Shown: in pieces, positions 1 through 8,203 of the stretch
Numbering within the stretch: the first letter of the stretch is position 1
How the letters are laid out: the number at the start of each line of letters is the position of its first letter
Assembly: GCA_949480205.1 (NCBI GenBank)
Contig: CASXXK010000007.1
Span: 1-39,262, forward strand
Length of the DNA stretch: 39,262 bases
Origin: an uncultured Candidatus Saccharibacteria bacterium
GTDB taxonomy: Bacteria > Patescibacteriota > Saccharimonadia > Saccharimonadales > Saccharimonadaceae
Reading direction: 5' to 3'
Program-made: the position numbers and the translations under genes
Notes under the pieces: generated by a model
What the model saw: only the letters and a program-made list of their open reading frames with translations
The model's database searches: none
What the model was told of the DNA's origin: nothing

Positions 1-94
1 TTTTAAAAAACGATAAGGTCCAAAAACTGCTCCACCCCTGTTATTTCAAATAGCAGACCTTATCGCTTTTTGATTTTTGTTAAGGTTGCAAAAT
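1..94 (+). repeat. Cassette-upstream element, copy 1 (truncated by window edge)
   Basis: This copy is nearly identical to the element at 34861-34946: an A/T-rich start, then 'cgataaggtcc', a variable stretch, 'cccctgttatttcaaa', and a second A/T-rich palindrome at 57-86. The window opens in the middle of the first palindrome; the intact copy at 34850-34879 is a perfect 30-bp palindrome. The 10-bp arms 'cgataaggtc' (11-20) and 'gaccttatcg' (56-65) are also perfect inverted repeats. In the intact copy the element lies between two divergent cassettes, so a minus-strand cassette probably lies just left of this window (inference). Function is unknown; recombination site or cruciform are possibilities. 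Confidence 0.75.
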
Positions 95-316
95 ATCGTG
101 CGCAGCGGTGGGCTTTTCCTTGATAATGGTTCCGCAGGTAGACCACACTTTGATTATATGGGTCTTCATGGCCTATATCGCTCATCGCGTACGACTTCTG
201 AAGTTGCTCAAACATACAATCTCCGTTTCTCTATCGATTCCTACCCATCAAGCGTTAGTGTCTACTATCACGGTTTCCCCCTCCGCTGCCTTAGTACTGT
301 ATTAGACATAGTGTAG
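95..316 (+). pseudogene. Headless FISUMP-like surface-domain cassette A
   Basis: The frame reads IVRSG..., a variable middle with YRSS in place of YWSS, then a stretch ending YYHGFPLRCLSTVLDIV and a stop. This matches the C-terminal part (about 65 residues) of FISUMP/DUF1566-like lectin-fold surface proteins as I know them from Saccharibacteria; the assignment is by recognition. There is no signal peptide, no upstream domain and no good start: the only in-frame start is a TTG at 77 inside the palindromic element, without a Shine-Dalgarno. It shares with the other four cassettes the 5' end 'cgtgcgcagcgg' and the 3' end 'ttccccctccgctgcctta'. It is the most divergent in its middle. It is probably not expressed alone and may be a recombination donor or a remnant. 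Confidence 0.6.
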
Positions 317-367
317 CTATGTGACGTGCGAGGGGTGAAAATGCAACGAGTATTTTCCTCAAAAACT

Positions 368-396
368 CTTTACATTTTAGGGGAAATTAGTTATCA
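368..396 (+). promoter_or_regulatory. tuf promoter
   Basis: TTTACA (368-373), a 17-nt spacer, then TATCAT (391-396). This gives a leader of about 60 nt ending in the strong site AAAGGAG seven bases before ATG 464. The segment 317-367 holds no gene. Confidence 0.6.
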
Positions 397-463
397 TATA
401 AAGGTAGAGTTGGAGCTGGTTGATATTAGTGCTCTGACAAAATAATAATTAAAAGGAGAAAGA

Positions 464-1648
464 ATGGCAGAATTTGACCGTTCCAAGCCACATATCAACG
501 TCGGTACGATGGGCCACGTTGACCACGGTAAGACTACTCTTACCGCTGCAATCACCAACGTGCTTGCAAAGAAACTTCCATCAGAAGTTAACAAAGCAGT
601 TGCTTATGACCAAATCGATAATGCTCCAGAAGAGAAAGCTCGTGGTATCACCATCGCTACTTCTCACCAGGAGTACGAGTCTGACAATCGTCACTACGCT
701 CACGTCGATATGCCAGGCCACGCCGACTACATCAAGAATATGATTACCGGTGCTGCTCAGGTTGATGGTGCCATTCTCGTAGTTGCCGCCAACGATGGTC
801 CTTTGCCACAGACTCGTGAGCACGTCTTGCTCGCTCACCAGGTGAACGTGCCAAAGATTATCGTCTTCTTGAACAAGATGGACCTTGCTGACCCAGAATT
901 GGTCGAGCTCGTTGAAATGGATGTTCGTGACCTCTTGAACCAATACGGTTTCGATGGCGACAACACTCCAATCATCAAGGGTTCTGCTACTAAGGCTCTT
1001 GAAGGTGATGCTGAGAACGAGCAGGCTATCATGGACCTCGTTAAGGCTATGGATGAATACTTTGATATTCCAGAACACGATCTTGATAAGCCATTCTTGA
1101 TGCCAATTGAAGACGTCTTCTCAATCAAAGGCCGTGGTACAGTTGCTACTGGTCGTATCGAGCAAGGTGTTGTTAAATTGAACGACGAAATCGAAATCGT
1201 CGGTCTCAAAGACACTCAGAAATCTGTTGTGACTGGTATTGAGGCTTTCCACAAGACTCTTGATCAAGGTCAAGCTGGTGACAACGCTGGTCTCTTGCTC
1301 CGCGGTATTGAGCGCGAGCAAATCGAGCGTGGTCAAGTGATTGCCGCTCCAGGTAGCATCACTCCTCATACTGAGTTTGAGGCTCAGGTTTACATCTTGA
1401 AGAAGGAAGAAGGCGGTCGCCACACTCCATTCTCCAAGGGCTACAAGCCACAGTTCTACTTCCGCACCACCGATGTGACTGGTGAAGTCGAACTTCCAGC
1501 CGACAAAGAAATCGTCATGCCTGGTGACACTGTAACCTTCAAGGTTAAGTTGCTCGCGCCAATCGCGATGAACAACAATGACCGCTTCGCTATCCGCGAA
1601 GGTGGTAAGACCGTTGGGTCTGGTGTCGTCACTAACATCATCAAATAA
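464..1648 (+). CDS. tuf: Elongation factor Tu
   Basis: EF-Tu is the GTPase that carries aminoacyl-tRNA to the ribosomal A site in the cytoplasm. The 394-residue protein has the usual length and all three domains. The G motifs are GHVDHGKT near residue 19, DMPGHADY near 80 (DCPGHADY in most bacteria), NKMD near 135 and a GSATKAL segment where GSALKAL is usual. The C-terminus [10 protein letters not shown] is canonical. The ATG follows AAAGGAG at good spacing. It has its own promoter and a hairpin after the stop, so it is likely monocistronic. No fusA or rpsG is adjacent, although rpsJ lies 1.4 kb downstream, a dispersed version of the str/S10 arrangement. Identification is secure. Confidence 0.98.
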   Translation: MAEFDRSKPHINVGTMGHVDHGKTTLTAAITNVLAKKLPSEVNKAVAYDQIDNAPEEKARGITIATSHQEYESDNRHYAHVDMPGHADYIKNMITGAAQVDGAILVVAANDGPLPQTREHVLLAHQVNVPKIIVFLNKMDLADPELVELVEMDVRDLLNQYGFDGDNTPIIKGSATKALEGDAENEQAIMDLVKAMDEYFDIPEHDLDKPFLMPIEDVFSIKGRGTVATGRIEQGVVKLNDEIEIVGLKDTQKSVVTGIEAFHKTLDQGQAGDNAGLLLRGIEREQIERGQVIAAPGSITPHTEFEAQVYILKKEEGGRHTPFSKGYKPQFYFRTTDVTGEVELPADKEIVMPGDTVTFKVKLLAPIAMNNNDRFAIREGGKTVGSGVVTNIIK

Positions 1649-1684
1649 TCCTGGTTCTTTTAGCGAACTTGGAATTCAGGCTTC

Positions 1685-1717
1685 GAGAGGCCGCCGTGAG
1701 GCGCGCCTCTCTTGCCT
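1685..1717 (+). terminator. Hairpin terminator after tuf
   Basis: GAGAGGC-CGCC, a GTGA tetraloop, then GGCG-C-GCCTCTC (1685-1711) form an 11-bp stem with one bulge. The following tract (ttgccttta) is only moderately T-rich, so efficiency may be partial. Confidence 0.6.
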
Positions 1718-1771
1718 TTATCCCAATTTCATCTAAAAGATCAAGGATTACCAAAAACACGAAACCCGTGG

Positions 1772-1777
1772 TATAAT
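1772..1777 (+). promoter_or_regulatory. -10 box of the CDF gene, leaderless layout
   Basis: TATAAT preceded by TGG lies only 6 nt before ATG 1784, so the expected start of transcription falls on the start codon. There is no Shine-Dalgarno. Confidence 0.6.
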
Positions 1778-1783
1778 AGCCGA

Positions 1784-2884
1784 ATGAATCGACAAACCGC
1801 TATTGTCTGGACTAGTATTATCGGGATTATCACCAATGTGGTTTTGGTGGGTTTCAAGATGTTTGTTGGCCTATTGGCCGGTTCAATTGCAATTATCCTG
1901 GATGCAGTCAATAACTTGACTGACGTTTTATCGTCGGTAGTCACGATTATTGGTACTAAACTTGCTGCGCGTTGTCCGGATGAAGGTCATCCCTATGGGC
2001 ATGGTAGGATTGAATATCTCACTACCTTGCTAGTCGGCGTGATTATCCTGGCCACAGGCATTATGGCCATGGTTGAATCCATTCCCAAAATTATCCATCC
2101 CGAGTTAGCCGACTATTCCTGGGCCACTATTATCGTGGTAGTTGCGGCAATCGTTGTTAAAATTTTACTAGGCAGTTACGTGCACCATGCTGGCAAGCGG
2201 TTTGCCTCTAGTAGCCTCAAGGCATCTGGTATTGATGCACTCTTTGATGCCGTATTATCATTTGCGACGCTAGTAGGGATTGGCGTCACCATGATTTTCC
2301 ACGTGAGCATTGATGGTATTCTTGGGGCTTTAATTTCGCTTTTCATCATTAAAACCAGCATCGAGATTCTCTTTGAAGCATCCAATGAAATTTTGGGACG
2401 CACGGCTGATAGGGAACTTATGCGTAAAATTAAGGACCTGATCTGTGCTTTTCCTGAAGTTAGCGGGGCTTATGATTTGATGTTACATAATTATGGACCC
2501 ACCGAAATGATAGGCTCCGTACAGATTCAAGTGCCAGACCAGTTGACGGCTAAGGATATCCATCGCCTCACTCAAGAAATTGCACATCGAGTTTACGCAA
2601 AATATAGTGTCAACCTTACAATCGGCATCTACGCGGAAAATAGCGCTGAGCCAGCTCACCGTGAAATTCGTGAACAAGTACTTAATATCGTAAACCTTTA
2701 TCCAGAAATTCGCCAGATGCACGGCCTCTATATCGACGACGAGCGCAAATTGATTACTTTTGATGTCGTAATGCCGGTGCAGTGCGCGCGCAAAACCGAA
2801 ATCAAGAACAAAGTCGCACGCGAATTACGTAAAATTTTTCCAGAGTACCGCTGTTTGATCACTATCGATATTGATTTGGAATAA
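1784..2884 (+). CDS. Cation diffusion facilitator transporter (Mn/Fe/Zn type)
   Basis: An inner-membrane divalent-metal/proton antiporter of the CDF family, 366 residues from the chosen ATG. Helix 2 carries DAVNNLTD, followed by the HPYGHGRIEY signature. Helix 5 carries GIDALFD, so metal site A is acidic (D/N-D with D-D) instead of the His-containing site of zinc transporters; by family knowledge this points to Mn2+ or Fe2+ (inference). The cytoplasmic tail is long: one ZT-dimer-like domain around residues 205-285 and a second similar one to the C-terminus. An upstream in-frame start at 1712 exists, but ATG 1784 sits 6 nt after a TATAAT box and begins the first hydrophobic helix. Metal specificity is not settled. 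Confidence 0.9.
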   Translation: MNRQTAIVWTSIIGIITNVVLVGFKMFVGLLAGSIAIILDAVNNLTDVLSSVVTIIGTKLAARCPDEGHPYGHGRIEYLTTLLVGVIILATGIMAMVESIPKIIHPELADYSWATIIVVVAAIVVKILLGSYVHHAGKRFASSSLKASGIDALFDAVLSFATLVGIGVTMIFHVSIDGILGALISLFIIKTSIEILFEASNEILGRTADRELMRKIKDLICAFPEVSGAYDLMLHNYGPTEMIGSVQIQVPDQLTAKDIHRLTQEIAHRVYAKYSVNLTIGIYAENSAEPAHREIREQVLNIVNLYPEIRQMHGLYIDDERKLITFDVVMPVQCARKTEIKNKVARELRKIFPEYRCLITIDIDLE

Positions 2885-2889
2885 AACTC

Positions 2890-2918
2890 TTGACTTTTTA
2901 ACGTAAGTGTGATACAAT
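2890..2918 (+). promoter_or_regulatory. rpsJ promoter
   Basis: TTGACT (2890-2895), 17 nt, TACAAT (2913-2918), with GTGTGA directly before the -10, matching the extended -10 style seen across the window. Confidence 0.75.
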
Positions 2919-2924
2919 GGAATT

Positions 2925-3004
2925 ATAAGCAATAACATTGCCCTAAAAACTCATAGACGGCCCGTCTAGAGGCTATCTGAGGTTATAGGGCGGGAAAGGA
3001 AACC
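2925..3004 (+). promoter_or_regulatory. Structured 5' leader of rpsJ
   Basis: An 80-nt leader. The arms 2940-2952 and 2979-2991 pair over 13 positions with two mismatches (gcccta...tagggc), enclosing a smaller hairpin around agacgg/ccgtct. The site AAAGGA (2995-3000) lies just outside the stem. Ribosomal-protein leaders often bind their product for feedback; that role here is inference. Confidence 0.45.
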
Positions 3005-3331
3005 ATGACTGAAGCTAAAAAAGCTGAAGGTTTGAAGATTCGTATCCGCCTCAAGGCGTACGATCATCGCGTAATTGATCAAAGCGCGAAACAAATTGTA
3101 GATACTGCAATTCGTACTGGTGCTACCGTATCTGGTCCAGTGCCTTTGCCAACTAAGCGCAGCACTTTCACCGTCGTGAAGTCCCCACACGTTTACAAAA
3201 CTGGTGGCGAGGCTTTCGAGATGAAAGTTCACAAGCGTTTGATTGATATCTCTAACGCCACCCCCAAGACGATTGATTCTTTGCAGAATCTCTCGTTGCC
3301 GGCCGGCGTTGATGCTGAAATCAAGATGTAA
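3005..3331 (+). CDS. rpsJ: 30S ribosomal protein S10
   Basis: S10 is a 30S head protein and, with NusB, part of antitermination complexes. The protein has 108 residues, close to the family length, with a short Lys/Glu-rich N-terminal addition before [11 protein letters not shown]. The loop region [20 protein letters not shown] and the conserved KRLIDI segment are intact. It has its own promoter and leader and is followed at once by a terminator, so here it is separate from the rest of the S10 operon (rplC, rplD and so on are absent). The ATG follows AAAGGA by 4 nt. Secure. Confidence 0.97.
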   Translation: MTEAKKAEGLKIRIRLKAYDHRVIDQSAKQIVDTAIRTGATVSGPVPLPTKRSTFTVVKSPHVYKTGGEAFEMKVHKRLIDISNATPKTIDSLQNLSLPAGVDAEIKM

Positions 3332-3360
3332 AAAATAGAGCCTGCGGGCTCTATTTTTTA
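3331..3360 (+). terminator. rpsJ terminator
   Basis: Stem AATAGAGCC/GGCTCTATT with a TGCG loop, then T6. A textbook intrinsic terminator ending a few bases before the next -10 box. Confidence 0.9.
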
Positions 3361-3363
3361 TGC

Positions 3364-3369
3364 TATAAT
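3364..3369 (+). promoter_or_regulatory. -10 box of the MurF-like gene, leaderless layout
   Basis: TATAAT with TGC before it, 6 nt before ATG 3376. It immediately follows the rpsJ terminator. Confidence 0.6.
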
Positions 3370-3375
3370 GGTTAC

Positions 3376-4647
3376 ATGACTCTAGTAATGCGACTAAAAA
3401 AGCGCTTTTACTTTGTTGCAGCGAGGTATTTCCGTTTTTTTGCTAACTTTGCCTTCAAGCGGTGGCGCCCACGGGTGATTGCTGTCACTGGTTCAGCAGG
3501 CAAGACCACTATGCTGCATATGGTCGAGTTTGAGCTCGGTGATCGCGCTCACTACTCGCATGATGCTAATTCTGCTTTTGGTATTGCTTTTGACCTTTTG
3601 GGGATGGACGGTGTCCGTGGTTCTAAATGGCGTTGGGTGAAGCTGATTCTGCAGGCACCAATTCGGGCAATATATTATAATCATACCGAAGAGTTTTACG
3701 TTGTGGAGATTGATGGCGAACGCCCGCGCGAGACTGAGTTTTTGGCGACCTGGCTCAAGCCGGAAGTGACGCTTTGGGTATCTCTAGGTCTTAGTCATGC
3801 TGTGCAATTTGAGCAAGAAGTGAAAGAGGGTAAATTTGCTACGCTCGACGAAGCGATCGCACACGAGTTTGCCACGCTGCCGGCTAATACTACCAAGCAG
3901 GTTTATATTGACGCTGATAGCAAGCTGATGCGTGCCGCCACCAAGGGGATTAAAGCTAAAGTTACGGCTTTTAGTCGGGATTCGTTGCAACGCTACAATG
4001 TTTATCCGACGCGCACCGACTTTATCTTTGACTCGGCGTCGTTTCATTTTGCCCAGCCCCAGCCGAAGGATCTTGCCATTCAACTTTTGATGTTAGAAAA
4101 ACTGGTGGAATATCTGGAGATTCCACTCAAAACTGATTTTTCCAGTATGCCAGTGCCACCAGGACGCAGTTCGTACTTTGCTGGCAAAAACGGACTCAAC
4201 ATTATTGATAGCAGTTACAATGCACATCTGATTAGTGTAGAGAGTATTCTGGAGATGGTTAAGAATCTCCATGCCGGCCATAAGTGGCTAATTATAGGCG
4301 ATATTGTGGATCAGGGTTCGCTAGAAGGGGAAGAACACCGTAAACTAGCAGACCTGATTGCAGCGGCTAAGCCGGAAATGGTAATTTTGGTAGGGCACCG
4401 TACCAAGGAATATACCGCACCTCGGCTCAAGGAGCTTGGCGTAGAGACACGCACTACACTCGACCCGCACAAAGCGCTTAAATTCATTGAAGAGAACACA
4501 TCTGGCGACGAAACGTTAATTTTTAAGGGTAGTCAATATCTGGAATGGATTATTGAGCGGCTACTCGAAAATCCTGAAGATGCCGCAAAGCTGCCCCGCC
4601 GCGAGAAGGCAGCGGTGAAGCGCCGGGCTAAGCGAGGTTTGGTATGA
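3376..4647 (+). CDS. Mur ligase family protein (MurF-like)
   Basis: An ATP-dependent amide ligase of the Mur family, 423 residues. The P-loop VTGSAGKTT lies at residues 38-46, the C-terminal domain begins around PPGRSSYF, and IIDSSYNAHLIS corresponds to the DxYNANP motif of MurF. An N-terminal hydrophobic/basic stretch (residues 8-30) may associate with the membrane, unlike cytosolic MurF. The central region is shorter and more divergent than in true MurF, so the substrate could be a peptidoglycan precursor or another cell-wall peptide. It is first in a cluster whose next genes overlap: the following ATG lies inside its stop. The lysine/arginine-rich C-terminus is unusual. Family assignment is firm, exact reaction is not. 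Confidence 0.8.
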   Translation: MTLVMRLKKRFYFVAARYFRFFANFAFKRWRPRVIAVTGSAGKTTMLHMVEFELGDRAHYSHDANSAFGIAFDLLGMDGVRGSKWRWVKLILQAPIRAIYYNHTEEFYVVEIDGERPRETEFLATWLKPEVTLWVSLGLSHAVQFEQEVKEGKFATLDEAIAHEFATLPANTTKQVYIDADSKLMRAATKGIKAKVTAFSRDSLQRYNVYPTRTDFIFDSASFHFAQPQPKDLAIQLLMLEKLVEYLEIPLKTDFSSMPVPPGRSSYFAGKNGLNIIDSSYNAHLISVESILEMVKNLHAGHKWLIIGDIVDQGSLEGEEHRKLADLIAAAKPEMVILVGHRTKEYTAPRLKELGVETRTTLDPHKALKFIEENTSGDETLIFKGSQYLEWIIERLLENPEDAAKLPRREKAAVKRRAKRGLV

Positions 4648-5945
4648 AAAAACCCAAACTTTACATTATCCATGGTTGGACTTATACCACAGCGCCGTGG
4701 GCACGTACAATTAGCCTGCTGGAGAAAAAAGGCCTCAAGGTGGAGATGCTGCATGTCCCAGGGCTCACTACGTCTTCCAAAAAGGTTTGGACGATTGAGG
4801 ACTATGTAAAATGGGCGGACCGCAATATTCCGAAAGGTTCGGTGGCTTTGGGCCATAGCAACGGCGGCCGTATTCTACTTAACCTTTGCAGCCAAAAGCC
4901 CGATAAACTTAAACATCTGATTTTGTTGGACGCAGCTGGGATTTATGAAATTTCCAATAAACGCGACGTCGTACGTACATTGTCGAAGAAATTCAGCTTT
5001 CTTAAGAATATTCCAGGATTAGCCAGAATTTGGCATAAATTGACTGGCGCCACGGATTACGCACGCGCTCCCGAGAACATGAAGCACACTTTGGCAAATA
5101 TGCTTGAATCGGACCGTAATCTCGACCTCAGTCAGGTTCTGGTACCGACTTCAATTTTGTGGGGCGCGGCCGATACAGTCACTCCTCCGCGCCAGGCAGA
5201 ACTGATGCACGAGCGCATTGTTAACAGTTCGTTAGAGATTTTTCCAGACTGGACACATGCTCCGTATCTCTCACATCCAGTGGATTTAGCTAAGGCAATT
5301 TATCAGGCATATAATCACCCTCCCGAGCTCAAATTGCCCACTATAGACAGTGCTACGGCGGTTTCGGCAGCTTTGGCGCTCAAAAAAGCCCCCAAACCCA
5401 CTCTGGAGGCTAAGGCTGCGCAAAATTCTGTAGCTCCAGACGTCCCGACGAAGCTAGTTTTGCGGACAGGCGAGAAAATTACTGCTGGCATGGTAGTCTC
5501 AGACACTGATGCTGCCGCCGTCAAATATCGCCACAAGTCACCCGAAGTTCTTACCAAAACTACTAATGCTGGCGAGGTCTCGGCTTCGGCCAGCCTGAAG
5601 AAGGCTACAATCGATAAAACTCCCGACACTGATGCTGCTGCCGCCTCAGCTTCTGCCAGTTTGCGCAAGGCTTCCGCAAAAGTCAAAGCTCCCGAGATTG
5701 TATCCAGTGCTGGGCTATTATCCAACAAACGTGATACTAAGGCGGAAGGTACGGGATTAATGGCTGAACTTGACCAAAAGTCTACTGAAAAAGTCGATTT
5801 TGTTCCTCTAGATCCAACCAAGTCTCCGAGTCAACCTCTGCCTGGCGCAATCACGACGGCTTCCGTGCCAAAAGTCGGGCGTATGGAGCGGGCACGACGC
5901 AAAGTCAAAGCCGTTACCAAACGGTCAGCCAGAGGTAAATCATGA
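4644..5945 (+). CDS. Alpha/beta hydrolase with long disordered C-terminal tail
   Basis: Residues 1-220 are an alpha/beta hydrolase: HGWT oxyanion motif near residue 10, nucleophile Ser72 in GHSNGG, acid Asp177 in WGAADTVTPP and His205 in DWTHAPYL. The remaining 210 residues are rich in Ala, Lys, Ser and Thr, with no predicted fold. They contain a duplicated segment (SDTDAAA or PDTDAAA followed by SASASLKKA or SASASLRKA) and end in a basic cluster. The gene overlaps the Mur-like gene by 4 nt and the next gene by 4 nt, so all three are translationally coupled. The substrate is unknown; an ester or amide of an envelope precursor is plausible from context. The tail could tether it to nucleic acid, membrane or wall polymers (inference). 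Confidence 0.75.
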   Translation: MKKPKLYIIHGWTYTTAPWARTISLLEKKGLKVEMLHVPGLTTSSKKVWTIEDYVKWADRNIPKGSVALGHSNGGRILLNLCSQKPDKLKHLILLDAAGIYEISNKRDVVRTLSKKFSFLKNIPGLARIWHKLTGATDYARAPENMKHTLANMLESDRNLDLSQVLVPTSILWGAADTVTPPRQAELMHERIVNSSLEIFPDWTHAPYLSHPVDLAKAIYQAYNHPPELKLPTIDSATAVSAALALKKAPKPTLEAKAAQNSVAPDVPTKLVLRTGEKITAGMVVSDTDAAAVKYRHKSPEVLTKTTNAGEVSASASLKKATIDKTPDTDAAAASASASLRKASAKVKAPEIVSSAGLLSNKRDTKAEGTGLMAELDQKSTEKVDFVPLDPTKSPSQPLPGAITTASVPKVGRMERARRKVKAVTKRSARGKS

Positions 5946-7069
5946 TTTTTCTTGGTCAGGCATCAAATTATCGTGGTGGGCGGGTGCTACGGCACCTGTT
6001 TGCTCATGGCAATCAAAAGGATGCATTGGCGTTGCGTTCGGCTTTAGCAAAAAGATACAAGGTGGAGCCAACGGCTGGCGAACCTGAAGAGCGAGTCTTA
6101 CTTTATCATACTGGGCGCTCAGCTTTGGCGGCGGCAATTATAGCGGTCGCTCCCAAAGGAAGCCAAGTAATTATCCCTGGGCTGACCTGCATTGCCGTGG
6201 TACGCGCTGTACGTGCGGCGGGTTGTGAACCGGTTTTTGTGGACATTGATCCTGAAACTTTGCAGTATGATTGGGATAGTCTTGACAAAACGCTTAAGGT
6301 TTGCTATAATGCAAAGGTAATTGTAGCGCAAAATACTCTTGGGCTACCACTTGACATGGCGAAATTAGAGAAGATTGCTAAAAAACATCATCTCGAAATC
6401 GTAGAAGATTTAGCGCACTGTGCTGGCCGATTTTATGCTGACGGTCGTGAAATTGGCAGCGTGGGGGCGGCAGCGGCACTTTCTTTCAACAAAGGCAAGG
6501 CTATCGACACAATCTCTGGTGGGGCTTTGGTACTGCGTAGCGCTAAGTTTAATATGCCGTCGTCACCCATCTTCCGTGCTAAGCGTAGTGCTCGCTGGCG
6601 CGAACGCTGGTATCCAGTGCTGGGCGCTATCATTCGCGCGGGCTATCACATCAAGCTTGGCAAAGTCTTCACTGCAATTTTTCTCAAATTAGGCTGGATC
6701 GAGAAATCCGCCGATGCCGAGCTTAACCTAGACGTAAAATTAAGCAATTGGCAAGCCAAGCTCGCTCTGCGCCAACTAGAGGCGCTGCCGCTGTCTCCCT
6801 TGAGAGGATATTATCTGGTCAAAAACCGCAGCAAACTCTTGGCGGAGTGTGCAAAGCACGGATTTTATCTAAATGAGATTTGGTACGATACTCCGGTGTC
6901 GCCCGAACGCTATCTGAAGGAAGCTAATTTCCCAAGTGCGGATTGCCCCAACACGGTAGCGGTAGCCAAGACCATTATTAATTTGCCAACTTGGTATCCA
7001 GAAGAGAAGCTTGAGCCTGTGCGAGAGCTAATTCGACCATATATACTGGACGGAGGAGTACATGATTGA
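5942..7069 (+). CDS. DegT/DnrJ/EryC1-type PLP aminotransferase
   Basis: A fold-type I aminotransferase of 375 residues. Visible features are the TGRSAL segment near residue 57, EDLAHCAG near 155 (Asp156 contacts the PLP ring nitrogen) and SFNKGKAID, where Lys186 aligns with the Schiff-base lysine. Family members transaminate keto-sugars or related carbonyls, usually nucleotide-linked, for wall or surface polysaccharides. It starts inside the stop of the hydrolase gene and overlaps the first FemAB gene by 8 nt, so it belongs to the cell-wall cluster. It may supply an amino group that is later acylated by the FemAB products (inference). Substrate unknown. Confidence 0.85.
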   Translation: MIFLGQASNYRGGRVLRHLFAHGNQKDALALRSALAKRYKVEPTAGEPEERVLLYHTGRSALAAAIIAVAPKGSQVIIPGLTCIAVVRAVRAAGCEPVFVDIDPETLQYDWDSLDKTLKVCYNAKVIVAQNTLGLPLDMAKLEKIAKKHHLEIVEDLAHCAGRFYADGREIGSVGAAAALSFNKGKAIDTISGGALVLRSAKFNMPSSPIFRAKRSARWRERWYPVLGAIIRAGYHIKLGKVFTAIFLKLGWIEKSADAELNLDVKLSNWQAKLALRQLEALPLSPLRGYYLVKNRSKLLAECAKHGFYLNEIWYDTPVSPERYLKEANFPSADCPNTVAVAKTIINLPTWYPEEKLEPVRELIRPYILDGGVHD

Positions 7070-8144
7070 GATTGAATATCGTCAGACTTCCGGAAATGAC
7101 CAACAGTGGCGAGATTTAGAGAAGTCTTGGCAGAAGATCCAAAAACGGTTCCCGGAAGCGAATTTTCTCCAGTCCCCGGCTTGGGGCAAGATGAATAGTA
7201 TCATCGGGCACAAAGTCATGGTAGATGGCTCGGATTTTAACCAAGACGATGAAGAGACTGGCTCTTCGACGAAGCAGCGCGGCGATTATTGGTGTCTGAT
7301 GATTGTAAAAAACGCCAAGCGCGGTCGTTATCTTGAAGTCCCGGGTGGACCATTACTGGATTGGCAAGACCAAGCTGCGGTGCAGGCAAGCTTTGCTCGG
7401 CTTCGCGCCCTGGCAAAGCGGGAGGGTTGCGTGTTTATCCGGTTGCGTCCGCAGTTGCGCCGCGGAGTCGAGCAAGGATCATTACTTGCGGCGCATGGCG
7501 CGAGCCCGGCGCCCATGCATTTGCATGCTGAGCATACCGTAATTTTAGATTTGAGCAAGTCTGCCGATGATTTGCTCGCCGCCATGCGCCGCCAAACACG
7601 GTACGAAGTGCGGCGTGCGGCCAAGCTAGGAATCAAAGTGGAACGATCAAATACTGAAGCAATTTTTCGTGAATTTCACCAAGTGCAGGTCACTACGGCC
7701 GCCCGCCAGCACTTCGTACCGCCCGACCTCAAAACTTTGTTGGCCGAGCGCGAGGCGTTTGGTGACCAAGCCCAAATTTATGTCGCTAAAACCGCCGAGG
7801 GTGAGCCCATCGCGTATGGTTTAATTTTGATTGACGGTGCTGAAGCTGAATACTTTGAGGCAGCATCGACCGACCTCAATCGTAAGCTGCCAGGCTCGTA
7901 CGCTTTACTCTGGCAAGTGATTCAGGATCTGCAGCAACAAAAACTTAAGCGCTTTAACTTGTGGGGGATTGCTCCAGCAGGCCAAAAAAATCACCGCTAT
8001 GCCGGTGTCACTACGTTCAAAACTGGATTTGGCGGAGAAATTGTGGAGTTTGTCCCGGCGCAGGATATCGTCATTAAACGTGGCCGCTATCTGATTAATC
8101 TCCTTATCGAAACCGTGCGCAAGAAAAGACGTCATCTGGGATGA
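7062..8144 (+). CDS. FemAB-family aminoacyltransferase 1
   Basis: FemA/FemX/MurM-type proteins use aminoacyl-tRNA to add amino acids to the peptidoglycan stem peptide and contain two GNAT-like halves. This one has 360 residues. Recognisable parts are FLQSPAWGKM near residue 35, the EVPGGPLLDW segment, the helical stretch RRQTRYEVRRAAKLGI, and the C-terminal KRFNLWGIAP and FKTGFGG motifs. A GGAGG lies before ATG 7062, inside the end of the aminotransferase gene. It is paralogous to the next gene, sharing motifs in the same order. A Gly/Asp/Ser-rich insert near residues 50-70 is absent from the paralogue. The amino acid transferred cannot be read from the sequence. Confidence 0.85.
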   Translation: MIEIEYRQTSGNDQQWRDLEKSWQKIQKRFPEANFLQSPAWGKMNSIIGHKVMVDGSDFNQDDEETGSSTKQRGDYWCLMIVKNAKRGRYLEVPGGPLLDWQDQAAVQASFARLRALAKREGCVFIRLRPQLRRGVEQGSLLAAHGASPAPMHLHAEHTVILDLSKSADDLLAAMRRQTRYEVRRAAKLGIKVERSNTEAIFREFHQVQVTTAARQHFVPPDLKTLLAEREAFGDQAQIYVAKTAEGEPIAYGLILIDGAEAEYFEAASTDLNRKLPGSYALLWQVIQDLQQQKLKRFNLWGIAPAGQKNHRYAGVTTFKTGFGGEIVEFVPAQDIVIKRGRYLINLLIETVRKKRRHLG

Positions 8145-8156
8145 CCCTATCCTTCC

Positions 8157-8185
8157 ATTATATCACACAATTGTAAAAAAGTCAA
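8157..8185 (-). promoter_or_regulatory. Antisense-facing promoter P1 between the FemAB genes
   Basis: On the minus strand: TTGACT (8185-8180), exactly 17 nt, TATAAT (8162-8157), then GGAAGGATAGGG. It faces the 3' end of the first FemAB gene and no minus-strand gene follows. It belongs to the five-member motif family described in the findings. Confidence 0.6.
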
Positions 8186-8203
8186 TAGAAAACGGAGAAA
8201 ATT

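Noticed and set aside
1712-1783. Upstream start of the CDF transporter
   Set aside because: The extension covers the -10 box and the tail of the tuf terminator; ATG 1784 starts directly before the first membrane helix.
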